64,000 bases of DNA from Taenia hydatigena (GCA_036345935.2 JADWOT020000008.1:10019554-10083553); one strand, 5' to 3'; positions 23,221-38,190 are shown, numbered from the stretch's first letter. Numbers and translations: made by a program. Notes: a model not told the origin generated them from the letters alone.

Positions 23221-26200
23221 GTTGGGAGAAATAACTTGTCTTCCATGTACTTTGACACTGCTAAGTGTAAAGCTTTTATTTACAATCAAAAGATGCGCCC
23301 ATTGGGACCACCGCAACGCATTTCCCATCTATTTCAGTTTCCTTTAGGGTCAAGGTCTTGTAAGAATTTGGAACCAGTACCAATCCCGGGATGATCTCTT
23401 TGAATGAGTTTAAAGTATATTGTATGACTGTACGAATTGTTTACTATAAATACAAACGAGGCGCTAAATACTACGGATGTCCATTGATTAGATCGTAGTG
23501 TAGTGGCATGTATCAACAAAATTTTTAACCCTTTTGATTTTGGACATCATCTCTAGAGGTCTGTTTTACCACACTTCACATTACCGTAGATCACTCGCAT
23601 GGTTACCGTTCACTGTGGTAATTACCTTCTCTTGGTCCATGCGTTTCCTTATGATATGCAGCGCCGGCAGGGCAGGAGTCATTCGGTGCGCAATAATGTC
23701 TGCCTTCATGAAAATGACATTCGCAAGGTTCAGTTGTTGGGATGGTTCGACCAATCCGTTGACTTTAGACTCTAATCAGAGTTACCTTCCCACACCCTGT
23801 GATTTAAGAAAGATGCTAACATTTCTCTTAAGAAGACCGGCCTATTGGATCTTATTCCAGCACGAGTTGGAGCGAGAAGGCAATGTCAAGAGTTAACGTA
23901 GCTCCCACTTGTCAGTCATTGTAGCTGACTGGTCGTTTCTACGAGACTACTGAGATTTTTTCCTTCCTCTTTGTGAAACAAACTTTTTATTAGGCTAATT
24001 ACTTTCTTACAAGTTTAAAAAGAACAATATCGATGAATACTTGAGTGTTGCTACCCTATCTAACGGTTTTTTGATACTAAAATGAAAACGCCGCGTTACA
24101 ATGCTGGGTCCTAGTGGTTTGAACTATGCAGCTATAGTTCTTCAGTGACTATTCATACTGGAGCAATTTCGTTCTTTGGTGAGTGATAAGCCATTTCAAG
24201 CGAAATAGTCGCCTAATAAAGATGTCAATAAGTTGTTAGTTCTTCGAATATGTCTGAAGCTCTGTGAAAAGATGAATCAAGGCATAGTACTTATCGTGAG
24301 CGCCGACTAAACCACCAGTTCAAATATAATTGACATAGCTTGCAAGTAAGCCTAGCCACAGCAATAGCTGAGTCCAATATCTAAACGAAGATGATGACTT
24401 ACAGCTGTCATATCAACTTGCTACCACATTGGCTCATTTGTGAGCCCTTTGTGTGGAAATTCCCCCTTGTAAAGTTGGAATATCATCAACTGAACACAAA
24501 TTGAGTCAACTTCACCTTTCAAGTATAACATGAGCTTAAAACTAGTTTTAATGAACTTAAAGATCAAACGTTACATGGAAGACTTTGCTTACTTTCTCTG
24601 CGCTTTTTTATGCACGGCCCAAGCAAATGCCAACCAAAAGCCAATGCCTAGATTGCACAAATGACCATTCCCATGCTAACAAGGGCATAGTGTTAGTCAT
24701 CGGACGCTCCGATGCAGGAGCATGGAATACATTTTGGAAAACTTTTCGGTGTTTTGAGCAGAAAACATCACTTTGGCGGTAGATATAGTGGTATGTTTCA
24801 AAGGATAATTTGTCAAAAACCGTCCGCCAAGAAGTGAGGTTCTCTTGGATGGTATTTATCAACCCCTTGAATTGGGCATCTAATTACCCTAATTTATAAA
24901 CCTTCAGCTGTTGATGTAAACATCACATTAAATCAGGGTTAAACAACGTGTCTAGGAGTGAACTGTAGACTTTTCAAACTAACTAAATAAGTTTGAGCAT
25001 GCTCTAGTTCCATTTTGCAAACTATTTGTGAACCTCGGACGTTTAACTAGATTAGGTACTATTTCCTTCTTCTTATAATTTTTGCATTTAGCACAATTTC
25101 GGCAGTTTTTATCGTAACACTTTGGCCGGCCACCTATTCACAATTGAGGAGGCAAATCCGCTAAATAATACGTTTTTTCATTTGTTAACGCAGTCTTCCA
25201 GACAGGTCCAAATAAAGCGCTTTTTCCACATTAGAAAAGTCGTCTGTTGTCCAATTCCAACTTGCATGGATTCGCGTACGAAAATGCTAAGTTGTCAACC
25301 TACGTATTAAGTATTGCTTGGGCTGTACCGCAAATTTCTTGTCAAGGTGTCTGCCATATTAACCGTATTTCAAATGCATTTTCCTCATACCAAGTCGCAG
25401 TGAAGGTAAAATTATCTGTTTTGTTCAATTTTCTGTAAACAAGTAAAAAGGGATCGCAATGAACGCATGGCAATACCAATAATCGGCCATTAAAGTCCAA
25501 ATATCGCCTCTGATGCAGAGAAGATTGAAGGCATTAGTTTAATTTTTGGAAAAGACCAAATGCAATAGTTAAGGTCCCCTGGACATTTGCTGTGCATTTA
25601 CAAACGTGATCGTTTTTCCCCTCCGTTTTCCAATGGAAGTGTCACCTAATCTCTTCGAAAACAGATTACTTGCTCTCAGTGAATGATGTGTCTGTAGGAC
25701 GAAACAACCTTTTCATCATGTTGAAACTGGCCTTCATGCAATTGCATAAGGAATTAAATCCAGCGTTTTTCCAAACACTAGAACACTATTATTCAATGGC
25801 CTTTGCGAGTAAATAAATCTCATAAAATTAACATAAATCTTACAGGACTGACAGCTTAACGGCATAACTGTGTAAATGGCCGTGATTAGACAACAAACCC
25901 AAAACAATCCTTCTACCTCTGCACAGTTGTTTATTACCAAATGACTTATATCCTATTTAGGTAATTATAGCTGACTTGTCGGGTTTTTCGAAATTAATTT
26001 AGGCGTGGAGAGAAACAGCAGCTCATGTCCTAGCGCTATATTTTTTAAATGTTTGTGGCAAACAGGAAACACTTTAGGGAAACGTTCAACCATTTCTACA
26101 GATGATATTTTCTTCCAAAGATTAGCAAGAAACCAGCCTCCATAATTAGTTTACATCTTTGCGAAATAAATGCAAAGCGACACTAACGATACCATGGTTA

Positions 26201-29200
26201 GCGTAAATTTTCCTTGTCAAAGCACCGCTACCTAGCAATAGGAATGTGCTTATTGCAGAATGTGGCGTGAGTTCAGGCTTAGCAAATTGTGAAAAGAAGT
26301 GGGATTTAGAACAGTGTGGGGATTGAAGCGATATTTTGTAACTTGTTTATTGAAATTATCCGCGAACTGATATAAGACAGCACCAGACTCAATCACTCGT
26401 TTAGTGGTTGCATTTTACCCTTGACACATTTTGATTTTTCAATTAACATTAAAGAAAAGGCGGCATCTCCTCAAATTGCAAGGCATTTGCCTACTCCTTT
26501 GGCGGAGACGCCACCTCATGAGCTTGCCATAATTTAACTTTTATTATGTCAAATCATTCCTTTGATAGACTAATAGTGAGTAATTGTTGTGGTAGGACCA
26601 AAACTTTACATTTGTAACACCAAGCACTTACATCCTCTGCCTATTTAAGGCGGTCTCAGATCACATCTCATTTCTAAAAATTGGTACAAGTCATGAAACA
26701 CTGAAGGTAATTCAATTTGAAAGTTGCAGAAGTATACCGAAACGAATGATCTTTGGTGAAAGATTTATTGCTTAGCAAAGGTCTAGCCCAAATAAATTTG
26801 GAAAATTGCATTTCGTACTTTCGATCCGGATAGTTAAAGACTCTCTTTCTTACTTGCATTGACTTTGCACCATGTTGACTTGAAGATTTGTTAAAGCAAA
26901 TGCACCGCGTGTTGAGCGACTGGAAAAAAAATTCATTTATTTTTTAATCATGGTACAAGCAATCACATTATTCATGTACGTGACTTCATTTGCCCCGCAT
27001 TTTCAGACAGTCAAAAGGAATCCGATCTATTGCGTCAACGTTTCAACGACACCCTCTTTCGCGTGTGAGTGCGTTGTAGGGGACAAATAAATAACACAGA
27101 TAAATTCCGCTCGGTTTAAAGGCAGTTGTAAAGCTATCTTATTTACGAATATGTCTAGATTGCCATGCGAATTTAGGCATCCATAGAATTGGCGAAAGAG
27201 AGTGTTAATCAGCTGCCGATTTTCCATCAAGCCATGCTTTTATTTTGCCCATGTGAAACAGTTTTGTGCGTTCAAAATACAAGGTTGGAAGTGTATCACA
27301 TGAATCACTCTAGGCAAAAGCAACAACTGGGCGCATTGTATAGTCAGACCAAATTGTAAACAGGGATTTTAAATACCATGGATTCAAACATTATTCCTTA
27401 TTTCCTGGTTCGCAGAATCTGATGCAATGAGTGATCCAGGCACACATGCATATAATTAGGTCCCAGGAACACAAATAACAACTAATGCAGGCTAATTTGC
27501 ATAGCGTAACACTTATTTCTTAAAAAGCATAGATAGAGGCATAAAAATCCCCTAGTATCAAATTCACCTTTTCACATGAAATGGCTTTTCTTCTAGATTA
27601 AAATTAGCCAAATCAACTAACCTTAGCAAGTGGCGTAAGCTTTTTTGAAAGTTGTGTATGATTCCCTCGCCATTGCTTTCCTTTCTTCCTTCCTTCCTTA
27701 CGAATCCCTCAACTGTAGGATATTCTTGTGGGCGTGAATAAAAATATGTCAAATCTGCTTCCATTTAGAACATGCATGCGCCCATGGTCCAACTTTGCCT
27801 GTAAGGTCTGACATTCACATATTCTTGTGATTTCGCCATTAATTCCCATTTTTTATCCTTAAGCAAGAGCGAAGCATTCTGGCTGAAAGTAGTGTGTCAG
27901 TTATTAAAAGTTAAAGACGAACAACCTTTAGCTACTTAAAATAAATGCACTATATGTCTGCGTTTATGGCTTATCAATGTATTTCTGATGCTCTCGTCTA
28001 GTCGTGTATCTGCAAGAATCTGACCGTGGTTACCTTAGCAAGTAATCAAAGACTACTTCTTAATAAAAATTGACTTAACTATATCTATACGTTTAGAAAT
28101 TTACGATATTGGTGTAAAAAGGACGGTATTTTGAATGAAAAAAATATCCGCACCTTGTAAATTTATCTTGATTCGAATTTCGTGCTTAGCTTCACACTAA
28201 ATGACTGCAAAATTAATTTCATGTATTCGTTTCTTGTATTCACTTCATCGTTGGTTATAATACTCCACCCCTAAGCATAGGAAACAGCTAGGGCAAAATA
28301 TGCATCAGCAGACACGCAAATATTTCCCCAAAATGTGCTTTGTTTGACGTTGGAATTCATTCCAGGTACGAGAAAAGTAGGTGGGATGACCGCCTATCAC
28401 ATAGGCACATTTGATGCTTGCAATCGTGCCACCTTAAGTTTACTTTTGTGTCAATTCACAGCTGCTGACCAAACATGGGCATCAAAGGCTCAGCTAGAAG
28501 TCAAAGTGAAAATCGTTTCAGACTGAAGGCTGCTTCGGAATCGCCATTCGAAGGGCACAGAGGTGAGCCACTTGTCAGTCACCGCGATGATTAACATGTT
28601 TGCAAACTTAAAAATCTTCTTCGAATTAAATTAATCCACTGAACTGCGAATCGCTAATAGATTTATGTGCCTCAGGTTTTCTATTAACTTTACAGCATAT
28701 GATACAGTCTCTCAGTCGATGTCTGCAATGGATTTATGCATGGGACACAAAGTGATTTCTTATTTTAAAATGAGTAAAAACTACTCCATTTGTCCCTGAA
28801 TATAGCAGCTTGTTTTTCGCGGTTCAGCGATGAAAGGTAGTTTGCAGGGGTAGGAGTAAGATGGAGAAGTACATCAAAGTGAAACGGGTGGCAAACATAT
28901 TAATTGTCGAAAGTTCCAACTTTAGTTAGTGCTTAGTGCGTTAACTCATTCTGTTTAAACTCAAAATCCACACGCTTTACACAACGCTATGGCAAGATTT
29001 GGTGAACCATTAAGCTAGGTTCAGACTCTATTGTGAATTTCTTGCAAGATACCATGCCTCCTGAGAGCACTGACATGGCATTCGGAATCATTCGACTACA
29101 TTGCGCCAGTTTTAGCTAAAAAGCCTGGATGGTGCGCATAACATTAAGGCAGTTTCTTCTTGTTAGGTCAGTAACCTGAAAGTCTATCATTGTAGTATGG

Positions 29201-31027
29201 TTGTAGCCATTCATTGGCACACATCACAATTGCGTGAATCCGACCCGTTTTGCTCGATGAGTCATGCGGATCACGGCTTCGGTTCTGTTCATGCACAGGC
29301 GATGTAGAATGCGTGTTTACTTAAGTGACATTTAAATTAGTTCGTGTTTAAATGCTCTTCACTCGCACCGAGGAATTCGCAGCTCTACCGCAATCTTAAT
29401 TTTGTTTGAAATGAACCAGGTCAATATTAGCAGATTCCTAGTGTGTTAGTCTAATCCAGCGAGATCATTTAGTGGCTTTGATGATTACTAAGGTGCTCAG
29501 TTTCTTCATTTGGATGCTTTGCTACATTACTAAAACGCGGACTAGCAAACAGGCTTTGGTCTGGCTAAATTCTTTGTTCCTCCTATGTCAAACTGGTTCC
29601 AGGCTTGAGTCTTCCATGCTTCGCAGTACCGATGTACTAGGAATATCGCAACACGGCATGTCTTTTCTTATAAAGAATCCATATGAACAATGATTAAATT
29701 TAGTGGCGCTTCAATTTCTATAGGTTTCTAAGCTATGGAATGTGGTCCTACGCGTAAAACTGGGAACATCTTGATCAGTGCTTGTTGCCTGTCTCTCTTC
29801 TGTCCAATTGTTATTTCTTTATTTAGACTTGCAGTCCCTAAACTTTCGCATCTTATTCGATGCTCTTTCGTCCTACTCTAAATTTGATATTTATGCATTA
29901 TTTTTGTAATGGTACGGTCGTAGAGACATTGTTTGAGCATCAAAAGCTTCAGTTAACTGGAAAGTGAATTTACTTTCTTACATGGAAATCGTTTACGGAA
30001 AAGAAGGGCCTTATTCATTGGTGAGAGCATCTGAATACTGGGTGATCGGACAACTTCTTGCAGTTGTTGGGTAATCCCACGAATTAAATTCCAATATAAG
30101 ATAACCTATTTACAAGATATTTGATGTGGTCTCGTGGAACCGGTGTCAGGTGCGCAGTTGTTATAACAATGCGGATTTAATTTATGCAAATGTATGAAAT
30201 TCGTGATATTTTACTGGTTAAAACTACTTTTTTTGTTAGCTTTTTTGAGAACACTGCCATCGAATTTAGGGATTCGGCAATTGTGATCAAAGAAGGCAGT
30301 TTACATGAACTCCGGTAGTTTAATTTATTCTTAAATCACTGCTGTTATTGGTGGATTGTCATGGAAAAACTATGCAGGATAGTGCACCAACACGAGCGTT
30401 CGCACACCTTCATCCATCCGTTATCTCCGTTTATGTCATCCTACGTTGACATGACCTCCACACATTGAATAGGACCACTCTCCTGCCACAAAGCAGGGCG
30501 TAATCACTCTGATCTGCTAGTTCGCTAGATAAACGCAATCCAACTGCAAAAGTCAAAAAATTTCAGGCAGCTGATTGAACCGAGTTAAAACACAGCCTTC
30601 AATTTCTCAAGGTCCTGCCTTAAAATTCGCTTTGATTTCACTGCGTCATTACCCATAACCCAATTTCACGCCATGCAGTATGTAACCGTCTCCCGTATGT
30701 TGCTACAAGGATGCCTAATACCTTGACAAATTAAAGTGGGCCTTTAAATTTTTTTTCAAGCCTTGGTGAATCATTGCGTTGTACAGGCGCTACAATTATA
30801 AACAATTGACTTCCAGTAAAAAAGACGGCATGAAATGCATAATCAAAGTGCATTTATTGAATCCGATTAATTTTTTTAGAAATCTGCTTGTTTGGCCTTT
30901 AAAAAATTACGCAGCCTTTGTCACTACTAGTGTAACGAAGATACTATGTACATTTGCTTCGTATTACAAAATACATGATGGCCTAGTGGACTTGTGGTTG
31001 TACTAATGTACAAAGGAAGTAAGAGAA
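23221..31027. other. About 7.8 kb without an identified gene
   Basis: This is A+T-rich sequence with scattered 60-120 codon frames on both strands (for example 23534-23896, 24585-24862, 28335-28526). None has a known motif, convincing splice pairs or conserved features. A short ccttccttccttcctt run occurs near 27690. The right end includes the 3' flank of the glucuronyltransferase gene. Confidence 0.4.
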
Positions 31028-34000
31028 TTACAAAAAATCAGCAATTGGCGGTTGATGTGGCCTCTGCTTCGGTATACGCGGAACTTGCGTTTTCGTATGC
31101 CATACGAGAATCTGGAAACAAATAATAAACCGAAAGTGAGGTCGGTTGACTTTCGATGGCAAAATTTGCCCATTATTGACTGCAGGACAGCCAACGCATT
31201 CGTAACCACACCCAAACCATCAAGATCCCCATCTTTTCCTAGTGACTCAAACATGATCCAAATTCCAAGTTTTTCCTTTTGGGTGGTAGTAGTAGACTTC
31301 GCATGTGTCTCAAGTTAAGAGCAATGACGCCGTTTCAGTAGCAGTTAGGGAACTAAAAGACTTTCCTAAGCATTAACAAAGCACGGTCTTGGAGGAATGA
31401 CAAATTCGAGTGTAACAACTCGACAATGCTCTTTTGGACAGCGCGATTGACAATGCATCCGAGTTGCGCAAGTGAACTTTGATTCGCAAACATACACAAT
31501 GCGCCGCAATGGAGCATGAGCAAATCTAATCTTGCATTTGCAAAAAACAGTTTAATGGGAAATATAATGAATGTGAGGTTATGTCGGGTATCGACCGTCA
31601 AAAGGGCTTATCGCAATGCCCAAAGCAATTCCTCTGACCCGCATAAATCTGTACTGCTCCAAATTTAGCAACTTTGTGTTCATTTTGATCAAGATTTGCG
31701 ATTTGTCTCCCCATTCCATTGGTTCAAGCCCTGCTCTTTGGAAAAATAGTTATGAATTGAGCATTCAATCTGATCTGTCTCATTATTTGGCTCAATGCAT
31801 GCTGCGTTACATCATTTAAGGAAACACAAAAACTAGCACTTGTTTGTTTTGCCCAGTGCCTGCCTAGAAAGCATGCAAATATGGCTCCAGATTTGCATGC
31901 ACCACATACATCTTGAATGATGCAAAAAAGGAAACCTTTATTTCAAAACCTCATTCGAACTAAAGTCAACAGAACATCCTCAGAGTACATAAAAAAGTTC
32001 CATGTTCAGTCGACTGCTGTGATGTATATTTCCATCTGTACAGTGCACCTCGAGTTATTCGCATCCGACAGATTTCATCTGCAATGTGTACACTGACACC
32101 ATAGCGATAGAGCTAGCAGCATTGAACGAATGTTTTGCAGTCTACGAAGCGATTCGATCGAAGCCAGAACATTTGTAGTCCGTTTTGCAGCTCTAAACTT
32201 TTAAACATGATGGCTTGGGTATGTCAATCATGCTAGGTTTTCACTCAGTGTGGAGCGTAAAAGTAACTAATCGTTAAAAAGCGGATTTCACTCAATACTG
32301 GGATTATTAAACCATTTAATTAATCAGCAAACTTATGAACGTTGGTCTTGCCAAAACTCCTGCAAATATTTCACTTGTAAAGTGGATTTTAAAGCCCATC
32401 ATTGGATAGATCGGAAATCAGCAATTCATAAAAAATGAATAAACTTCTAGGTCAACTAGGAACACTTTCTGACAAACTTGAAAATTCAACGGTTTTTAGC
32501 TTTTAAGCTAAAGCTCCAAAGCCCGCTTTAAGGTGCATCACTACAGTTTGTTTAAAAACACTCGCGGACATTTTATTTGCCTTCTTGAATGTTGATTGAC
32601 TGTCACTTTCGGCTTGGTTCATCATACACGTGAGGGGGAGAGAAGCGATGAAGCGATTTGGTAAATTTCAGTGGGATTGAGCTCAATGCGCCGGAGAGCG
32701 CTTGTATGTAAATGCACTTTCCCAATTCAATCACACTTCAACAAGCACTAATTGAATGCTATTTCACTTGTACACTTCACAAAGGTTTTGACCATCTGAA
32801 GCTACCTTTGAACTGGACCAATGTGCCTTTTAACAGCTTTGAGAATGACTCAAGTGCTAAAATTTAGAGAAATTGTAAGGAAATGACTTGCTTTTGAACA
32901 CCCATTGGCACGAGGCTCAAGGTCTAGAGCGGATTTGAAGCCAACTTGAGAGAGAAGAGTGCCCTCCTGCTGTTCCACGTGTTTGTAGTCGAAGGAGGCG
33001 TTGGGGTAGGTAAAAAGGAGATCTACATTGATGGCGAAGGCGGCCATGTCGATTGGAAAGCTGCGCCTTGGTTTATAGCCTGCCCAAAAGCCCACAATTC
33101 GTGAGGGCTCGTCGGGTGCAGTGATGCAGCCCTCCCAACTGCTGCCTCCCACTATACCTACCGGCCAAGTGGCGCCCTTACGCAAATTGCGCATCTGCAA
33201 TGAACACATACAAACTCATAGATGATAGGGAGCTTATGCTGATTTTTTCCCAGCCACTTAGATCTTATAGGAAAGCATTGTAAAATGCCCATCCAATTCT
33301 CCCTTCTCTTCGGCACTCACATCCTCTAGCGTGTCACGGCAACTTATCATTGTCTTTAAGACTCGTGCCTTAGTAAGTCTATATTTTACTTCTATAGCAG
33401 TGACTATTTGGTCAGTACATTCAGTTAAGTACACTAAATGGAGTCTTGGTTACATCTTACTTATTTCTTCATTCACGATGTGATTCATTAGACGCTTTAC
33501 ATCAATGATGAGGGAATCAAGCGTTCATAGGAGTATGGAATAGTTTAAAATTACATCAAGTTATTCAATTCAGATCCTTGTGAAATGTCTAAACAAATAA
33601 ATTTGAAATGCGTGAAATGCATCCACGAGTCCAGAGAACATTGTTTGAATTACACTAGGACAACAACTTGTGAAATAGTCATGTCCATACCTAAAATTAA
33701 CAGCAAGACGGTTCTACCATGGGATCGAAGAATCTCCTATAGCCGACGCATAACTCAAGAGCTTCCTCAATAAAAAATAGCAATTTCAGACATTTCTAGT
33801 AAACTTTTGGTCATAGTAGTCTTTGCGACTTGTTACCACATTTTCCACTTCATATTTTTTATGCTTTCGTTTACTGCTGCGATAATTAATTACCGTTTTT
33901 ATGTCAACTTTTGAAAATGTAAAAATAGCATTTTGATCCCATCCTTCAACACTGTTTGCTATTAAAGGGAGTTCATTGGACTTAGAGAGTTGTATAAACT

Positions 34001-37000
34001 TGGGACATAAGTACTAATCAAACCAAATAGCGAAGCGTATGTATTTGAACGACAATGCAGCATCACCATTAGCCGTGCATTTATTCCAATGGAGAACAAA
34101 TTCTTTCATTCTCCTTTTGGAAAAAGTCCTTTATTATAGGCTGAACTTCGAACCAATCAGCATAGCTGATACTATGATTTATCGGGTATTTCAACAAATG
34201 AAAAATAAAGCAGGTCAGGCAGGCATCTAGTAGTTGGCTCCATTTTGTTTCGTTCGAGGTGGATCCTATGGCCTAAGCTCATTGATGTTGTAGGAACCGG
34301 GATTTCGTTTATTCATGCATTCACTTAAAAAACCAGCTTAACCAACTATACATTTATATAAGACTTTAAGAATCAGAAACTTGAGGATTTCATTGGATGA
34401 AATCATCAAATCAAGTGTCATCTGCGTAGCTAACGCTCAGTGATGCTCTCGTTCAAGAAATAAGCAATCGCTTTAAAATATCCTAATACACCTCAGCCTA
34501 TTGGCGCGTTTCAAAATTTATTTAACTCGGTAACTTCCATTCTAGCTGGTATTTTTGCATTTACATGCTTCGAATCGGTGCTCAAATAATTTTATTCTAA
34601 TGTTGAAAGGAGAATCTTATCCATAGCATGAGACCTTCCTCATAGGGAGGGAACGGTTCATACACTGTCAATATCAAGGGTAGCTAAGAGAGGAAGAAGT
34701 ATAGCCTCTAGTCTGTAAATAATTTATCCTTCTATTAAAAGGTTAAATAATTTAGACGGATGGCACCACCCTTCCTCCTGCATCACCTCGAGGGGGCCTT
34801 CGTGACTTAGTAATCCACTTTCACATCGCGTTTTTCTCACTTGCATTCACTCTTTTGGTTGCTCTCGAAACATTATCGAACCACTCGCCTATTCAAATGC
34901 ACAACTGATGTCTTTGAAGTATACTGCATTTAAAAAGTCGGTTCATTGAGCAAGAAGAACAACACATCTCTGCACTATAAATAGCACATTTAAGCTGGCC
35001 AAACGATTTGGTGTCGATCTCACTTTCAAAGGAAGGCGTGATAGTAGGCAAAACCCTGACATGGAACAGGTAACAATTTTAGCCAACCAAATGATTAATG
35101 CGTTCTTCTAGTGGAAAAAAAATAAGGCAAAGTAGCCAAAGTTCTTCCCGTAAACCCAATTTTTCAATTGGAGTATTTAACATCTATGTGTCTTGCTTCG
35201 ATGGATAAAGGCATTTCACCGATCTTGGCATTAATTCAAACCCACCAAAAGGCTATCTCTACCTGCAAAGACACTAATACAAAACTTTTGTGAATATCAT
35301 TGTGAGCATAAATAAAATGAGCAGCTTAAAGTCATAGTTTATACAGTCATTGGGGCAGGATTATAAGCAAGGAAACTTCGTGGTCTTCTCTACGCAACAT
35401 AAACCACTCATTAAGGACACAGAACTCCTCATCCTCATAATATGCAAAAAACATCAAAACAATTTCATTTGAATTGCACAAGAAAAAGAATGCTGTGGGT
35501 AGAGCTAGTTTTTGAAGAAACTGCCATGATATATTTATTGTAGTGCACTATTTTCCATGATGAAACATTTTCTCAGGATACAAGAACATCCCATTAGGTA
35601 AAGTGATGATTACATTCTCGTACGAAAATGGAGCATAAGATAAATGCATGAAAAAAAACACCCATAACACAATACATGGACGACAGCAATCGTAACTAGC
35701 ATTACTACTAATTTTGTGGCTTATAACATTCATAAGCTTAATCAAGCAAACACTAACTAATAGTTCCCTCAATTCTTTTCTTCACCTAATCCAAAGAATT
35801 GTCATTTGGTGAAAATCACATGTGTGTGCACGTGTCGAATTGCAACAAGTTCCATTCTAAGATTAGCGGTTTTGAACACATTAATGCCTTGAGCATTCGC
35901 TCGTCAACTTATTATCCAATGTTTTCTACTAGAGATTCAATCCATCACCCAAAGTACCGTAGTTAATTGGAATCCCATTTAATGTTAATTAAACATAGTG
36001 ACTGGACAATTTTCGTTAACCAGTCTCGCAGCGTTGCCATTGTCTGATTACTCCGACTTTCAAGGAAACAGCAATCTATAATTGTAATTTGCAGTAAAAA
36101 TTGGCTCAATTTTAAAACTTTTTAGATATTTTAGAAAATATGAGTGCGAATAATACTAGTATGGCACATGTAACCCTAAAAAAAGGCACATTTCATGTCG
36201 GTTTGGGCTCTTGGTTACTTCTACTATACATGGCTTAGCAACAAGCTACCATCTTAAAATTAATACCAGGACAATTACATTAAACACTTTTGGTTGTTCC
36301 AAAAACGCCTATCAATACACTCTGCAGGCAGCACTCACCGAAACCAGCTTACATGGTCTCATTTTGTCCAGATAAATTTTGGTAACCTAGCATGATTACT
36401 TCACTTTTCTTTTGATAGGATTTCCTGCTGTAGCAACTTCATTGATGCCCATCGCAAAAATTGATTTCGTGGATGCACAGCTATGCTCGCGGTTGGATTG
36501 CATAACAGCCCGATTAATAGTATTATCCTAATAAAATAGGCTTTGTGCAAAAGAAAAGAGAGGTGACTCTAACTGTTATATAAGGACAATTTAGCTTCTT
36601 AATGAACTTTAGTCGAAATCCTTATTTTACGAACGCATGCTACAAACCAAGTCTTATCTATGACTCTTTCATCCTTTGAATATCTTTATCACCAGTTACG
36701 GAATAAATAGTATCATGGAAACTTTTAAGGGATGCAATGTTTTCCGACCTTACTTTTTGATTGTTTAAGTCATTAAAGTCAAGCTGCACAAACAATCGGT
36801 ATCAATTGGTTTTAAAGAAAATACGTCCCAAATATAAGTTTAAGTACTCAAGGCGCTCACCTCATCAAAGATACGGGGATCGTAAGTGTTATCGTCATCG
36901 GCAAAGTAAACCACGCCTCTTTGCTTGCCCTTGACGATGTTCTCCCGAAGCCATTGCATACCAGCATTCCGTTGATTGCTCCCCTTAATGTGATAATTCC

Positions 37001-37775
37001 TATCTTTTGGCGATACTGCATTCAGGTGTGTAGATGACACCTTACATTCACTCAAAAAATCGGCCACTAATCTAAAATTTGCAAACATAAGGTTGTAAAA
37101 AGTGTAAAGTACGCAGAAATTATATAAACTTGCATAAGGTAGAAAATAATAACACCTAAAAATGGGAACCTGATACTAGTAACAGATAAAGTTTACTTCG
37201 AACAATTGCTCATCAAGTAAAATTTACGCTTTTGTTAAGCTGGCTTATTTTAAAATGCATGCTACATCAGGAAATCACATAATGATGGTGGATTTAGGAA
37301 CACGCAAACCCTAATTAGTTAAATAGAAAAAGTGAGTCACGCTTGACAAAAACAGTAGCGTGCAACGTATTTTTTCATGCGCAAAGCTTAATCACTTAAA
37401 AAAGAGGAGAGGTTAGCAATTAACTCTAGGGACTTTGGTTAATACAAATGAGCATGCATATGGGGATACTTTTGGTTAAGAATGCTGGCATAAGTCAAGG
37501 CACGATATAGTCAATTGTTCCGAAATAGATGCCAATAAAACTCACTCTGTTTTATTTTGTGAATCCTCAATGACTATCCAGTGAATATTTTCAACAAGCG
37601 AAAATGTGTTACAGAGTCGAACCAACTCCGGTTTTTGAGTAATCCGATAAAACGTCGGTGTTATGACATAAATAGTAACTATGGTATTTGGTCGGCACAT
37701 AATGTGGAGTAGAATTAGTCCAAGTGTAGTCAGAAAAAGTGCCCATAGAGCCCTAAATTTTACGACTGAACGCAT
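31028..37775 (-). CDS. B3GAT3: Galactosylgalactosylxylosylprotein beta-1,3-glucuronyltransferase (4 exons)
   Basis: Exons in transcript order: 37775-37546, 37071-36861, 33194-32892, 31111-31028. Total 828 nt, 275 aa; the human enzyme is 335 aa. It is a type II Golgi protein: a short basic N-terminus, then one hydrophobic span (ALWALFLTTLGLILLHI), then the catalytic domain. Family signatures are ITPTFYR near the start, the donor/metal motif YFADDDNTYD, WPVGIVGGSSWEG, the SFPIDMAAFAIN stretch, LEPRANGCSK and the C-terminal LVWHTKT. The family adds glucuronic acid to the Gal-Gal-Xyl linker, completing the attachment site for heparan and chondroitin sulfate. Assignment to B3GAT3 rather than B3GAT1/2 is by overall resemblance. 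Intron 3 (32891-31112) begins GCAAGT, a GC-AG intron; only this boundary joins the conserved C-terminus in frame. Confidence 0.93.
31871..31900. promoter_or_regulatory. Perfect inverted pair of octamer motifs in B3GAT3 intron 3
   Basis: GCATGCAAAT (31871-31880) and ATTTGCATGC (31891-31900) are exact reverse complements separated by 10 bases. Each contains the octamer ATGCAAAT recognised by POU-type factors. It could be a dimer binding site, an intronic enhancer element or just a hairpin; the function is inferred only. Confidence 0.5.
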
Positions 37776-38190
37776 AGATCAGACTGGCTTAGTTACAAGT
37801 TTACACTCCCGATTAACTTAAACAATGACTGTCCTTGTAATTAATATCTGTTAAGTTTGTTAGCTTCTGTGAATAGTGCATTTAAAGGCCCGTATTTCAT
37901 CTTAATGGTTTTTTTACCGCAAAACTGCATTTTGTGAACTTTCCTAGCAGGTTGTTATTTTGCAAAATTTTGAAAAAGGCATACATTTTAATAGCAAGCA
38001 CAAAGGTCTAAATTCATGTGTCACCCGGATAGAAGTAGTAAAATACTTTATTGACTTGAAAATCACTGTTGTGTTAGCTATTTTACTTATTTGGCGAAGG
38101 ACTCCTCCATTAAATACGTGCTCCTAAATATTACGCACTATGGCTAAATTTAAAGCTGAAGAGAGAATGACGCATGGAAAGAGCATGCAT
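37776..38190. other. Upstream flank of the glucuronyltransferase gene
   Basis: This is A+T-rich sequence before the B3GAT3-like start codon, expected to contain its promoter. No defined motif or coding frame was identified. Confidence 0.35.

Noticed and set aside
23534..23896. Frame containing CSAGRAGVIR, recalling the protein tyrosine phosphatase active site
   Set aside because: The catalytic Cys-x5-Arg spacing is not met and no other phosphatase motif is found nearby.
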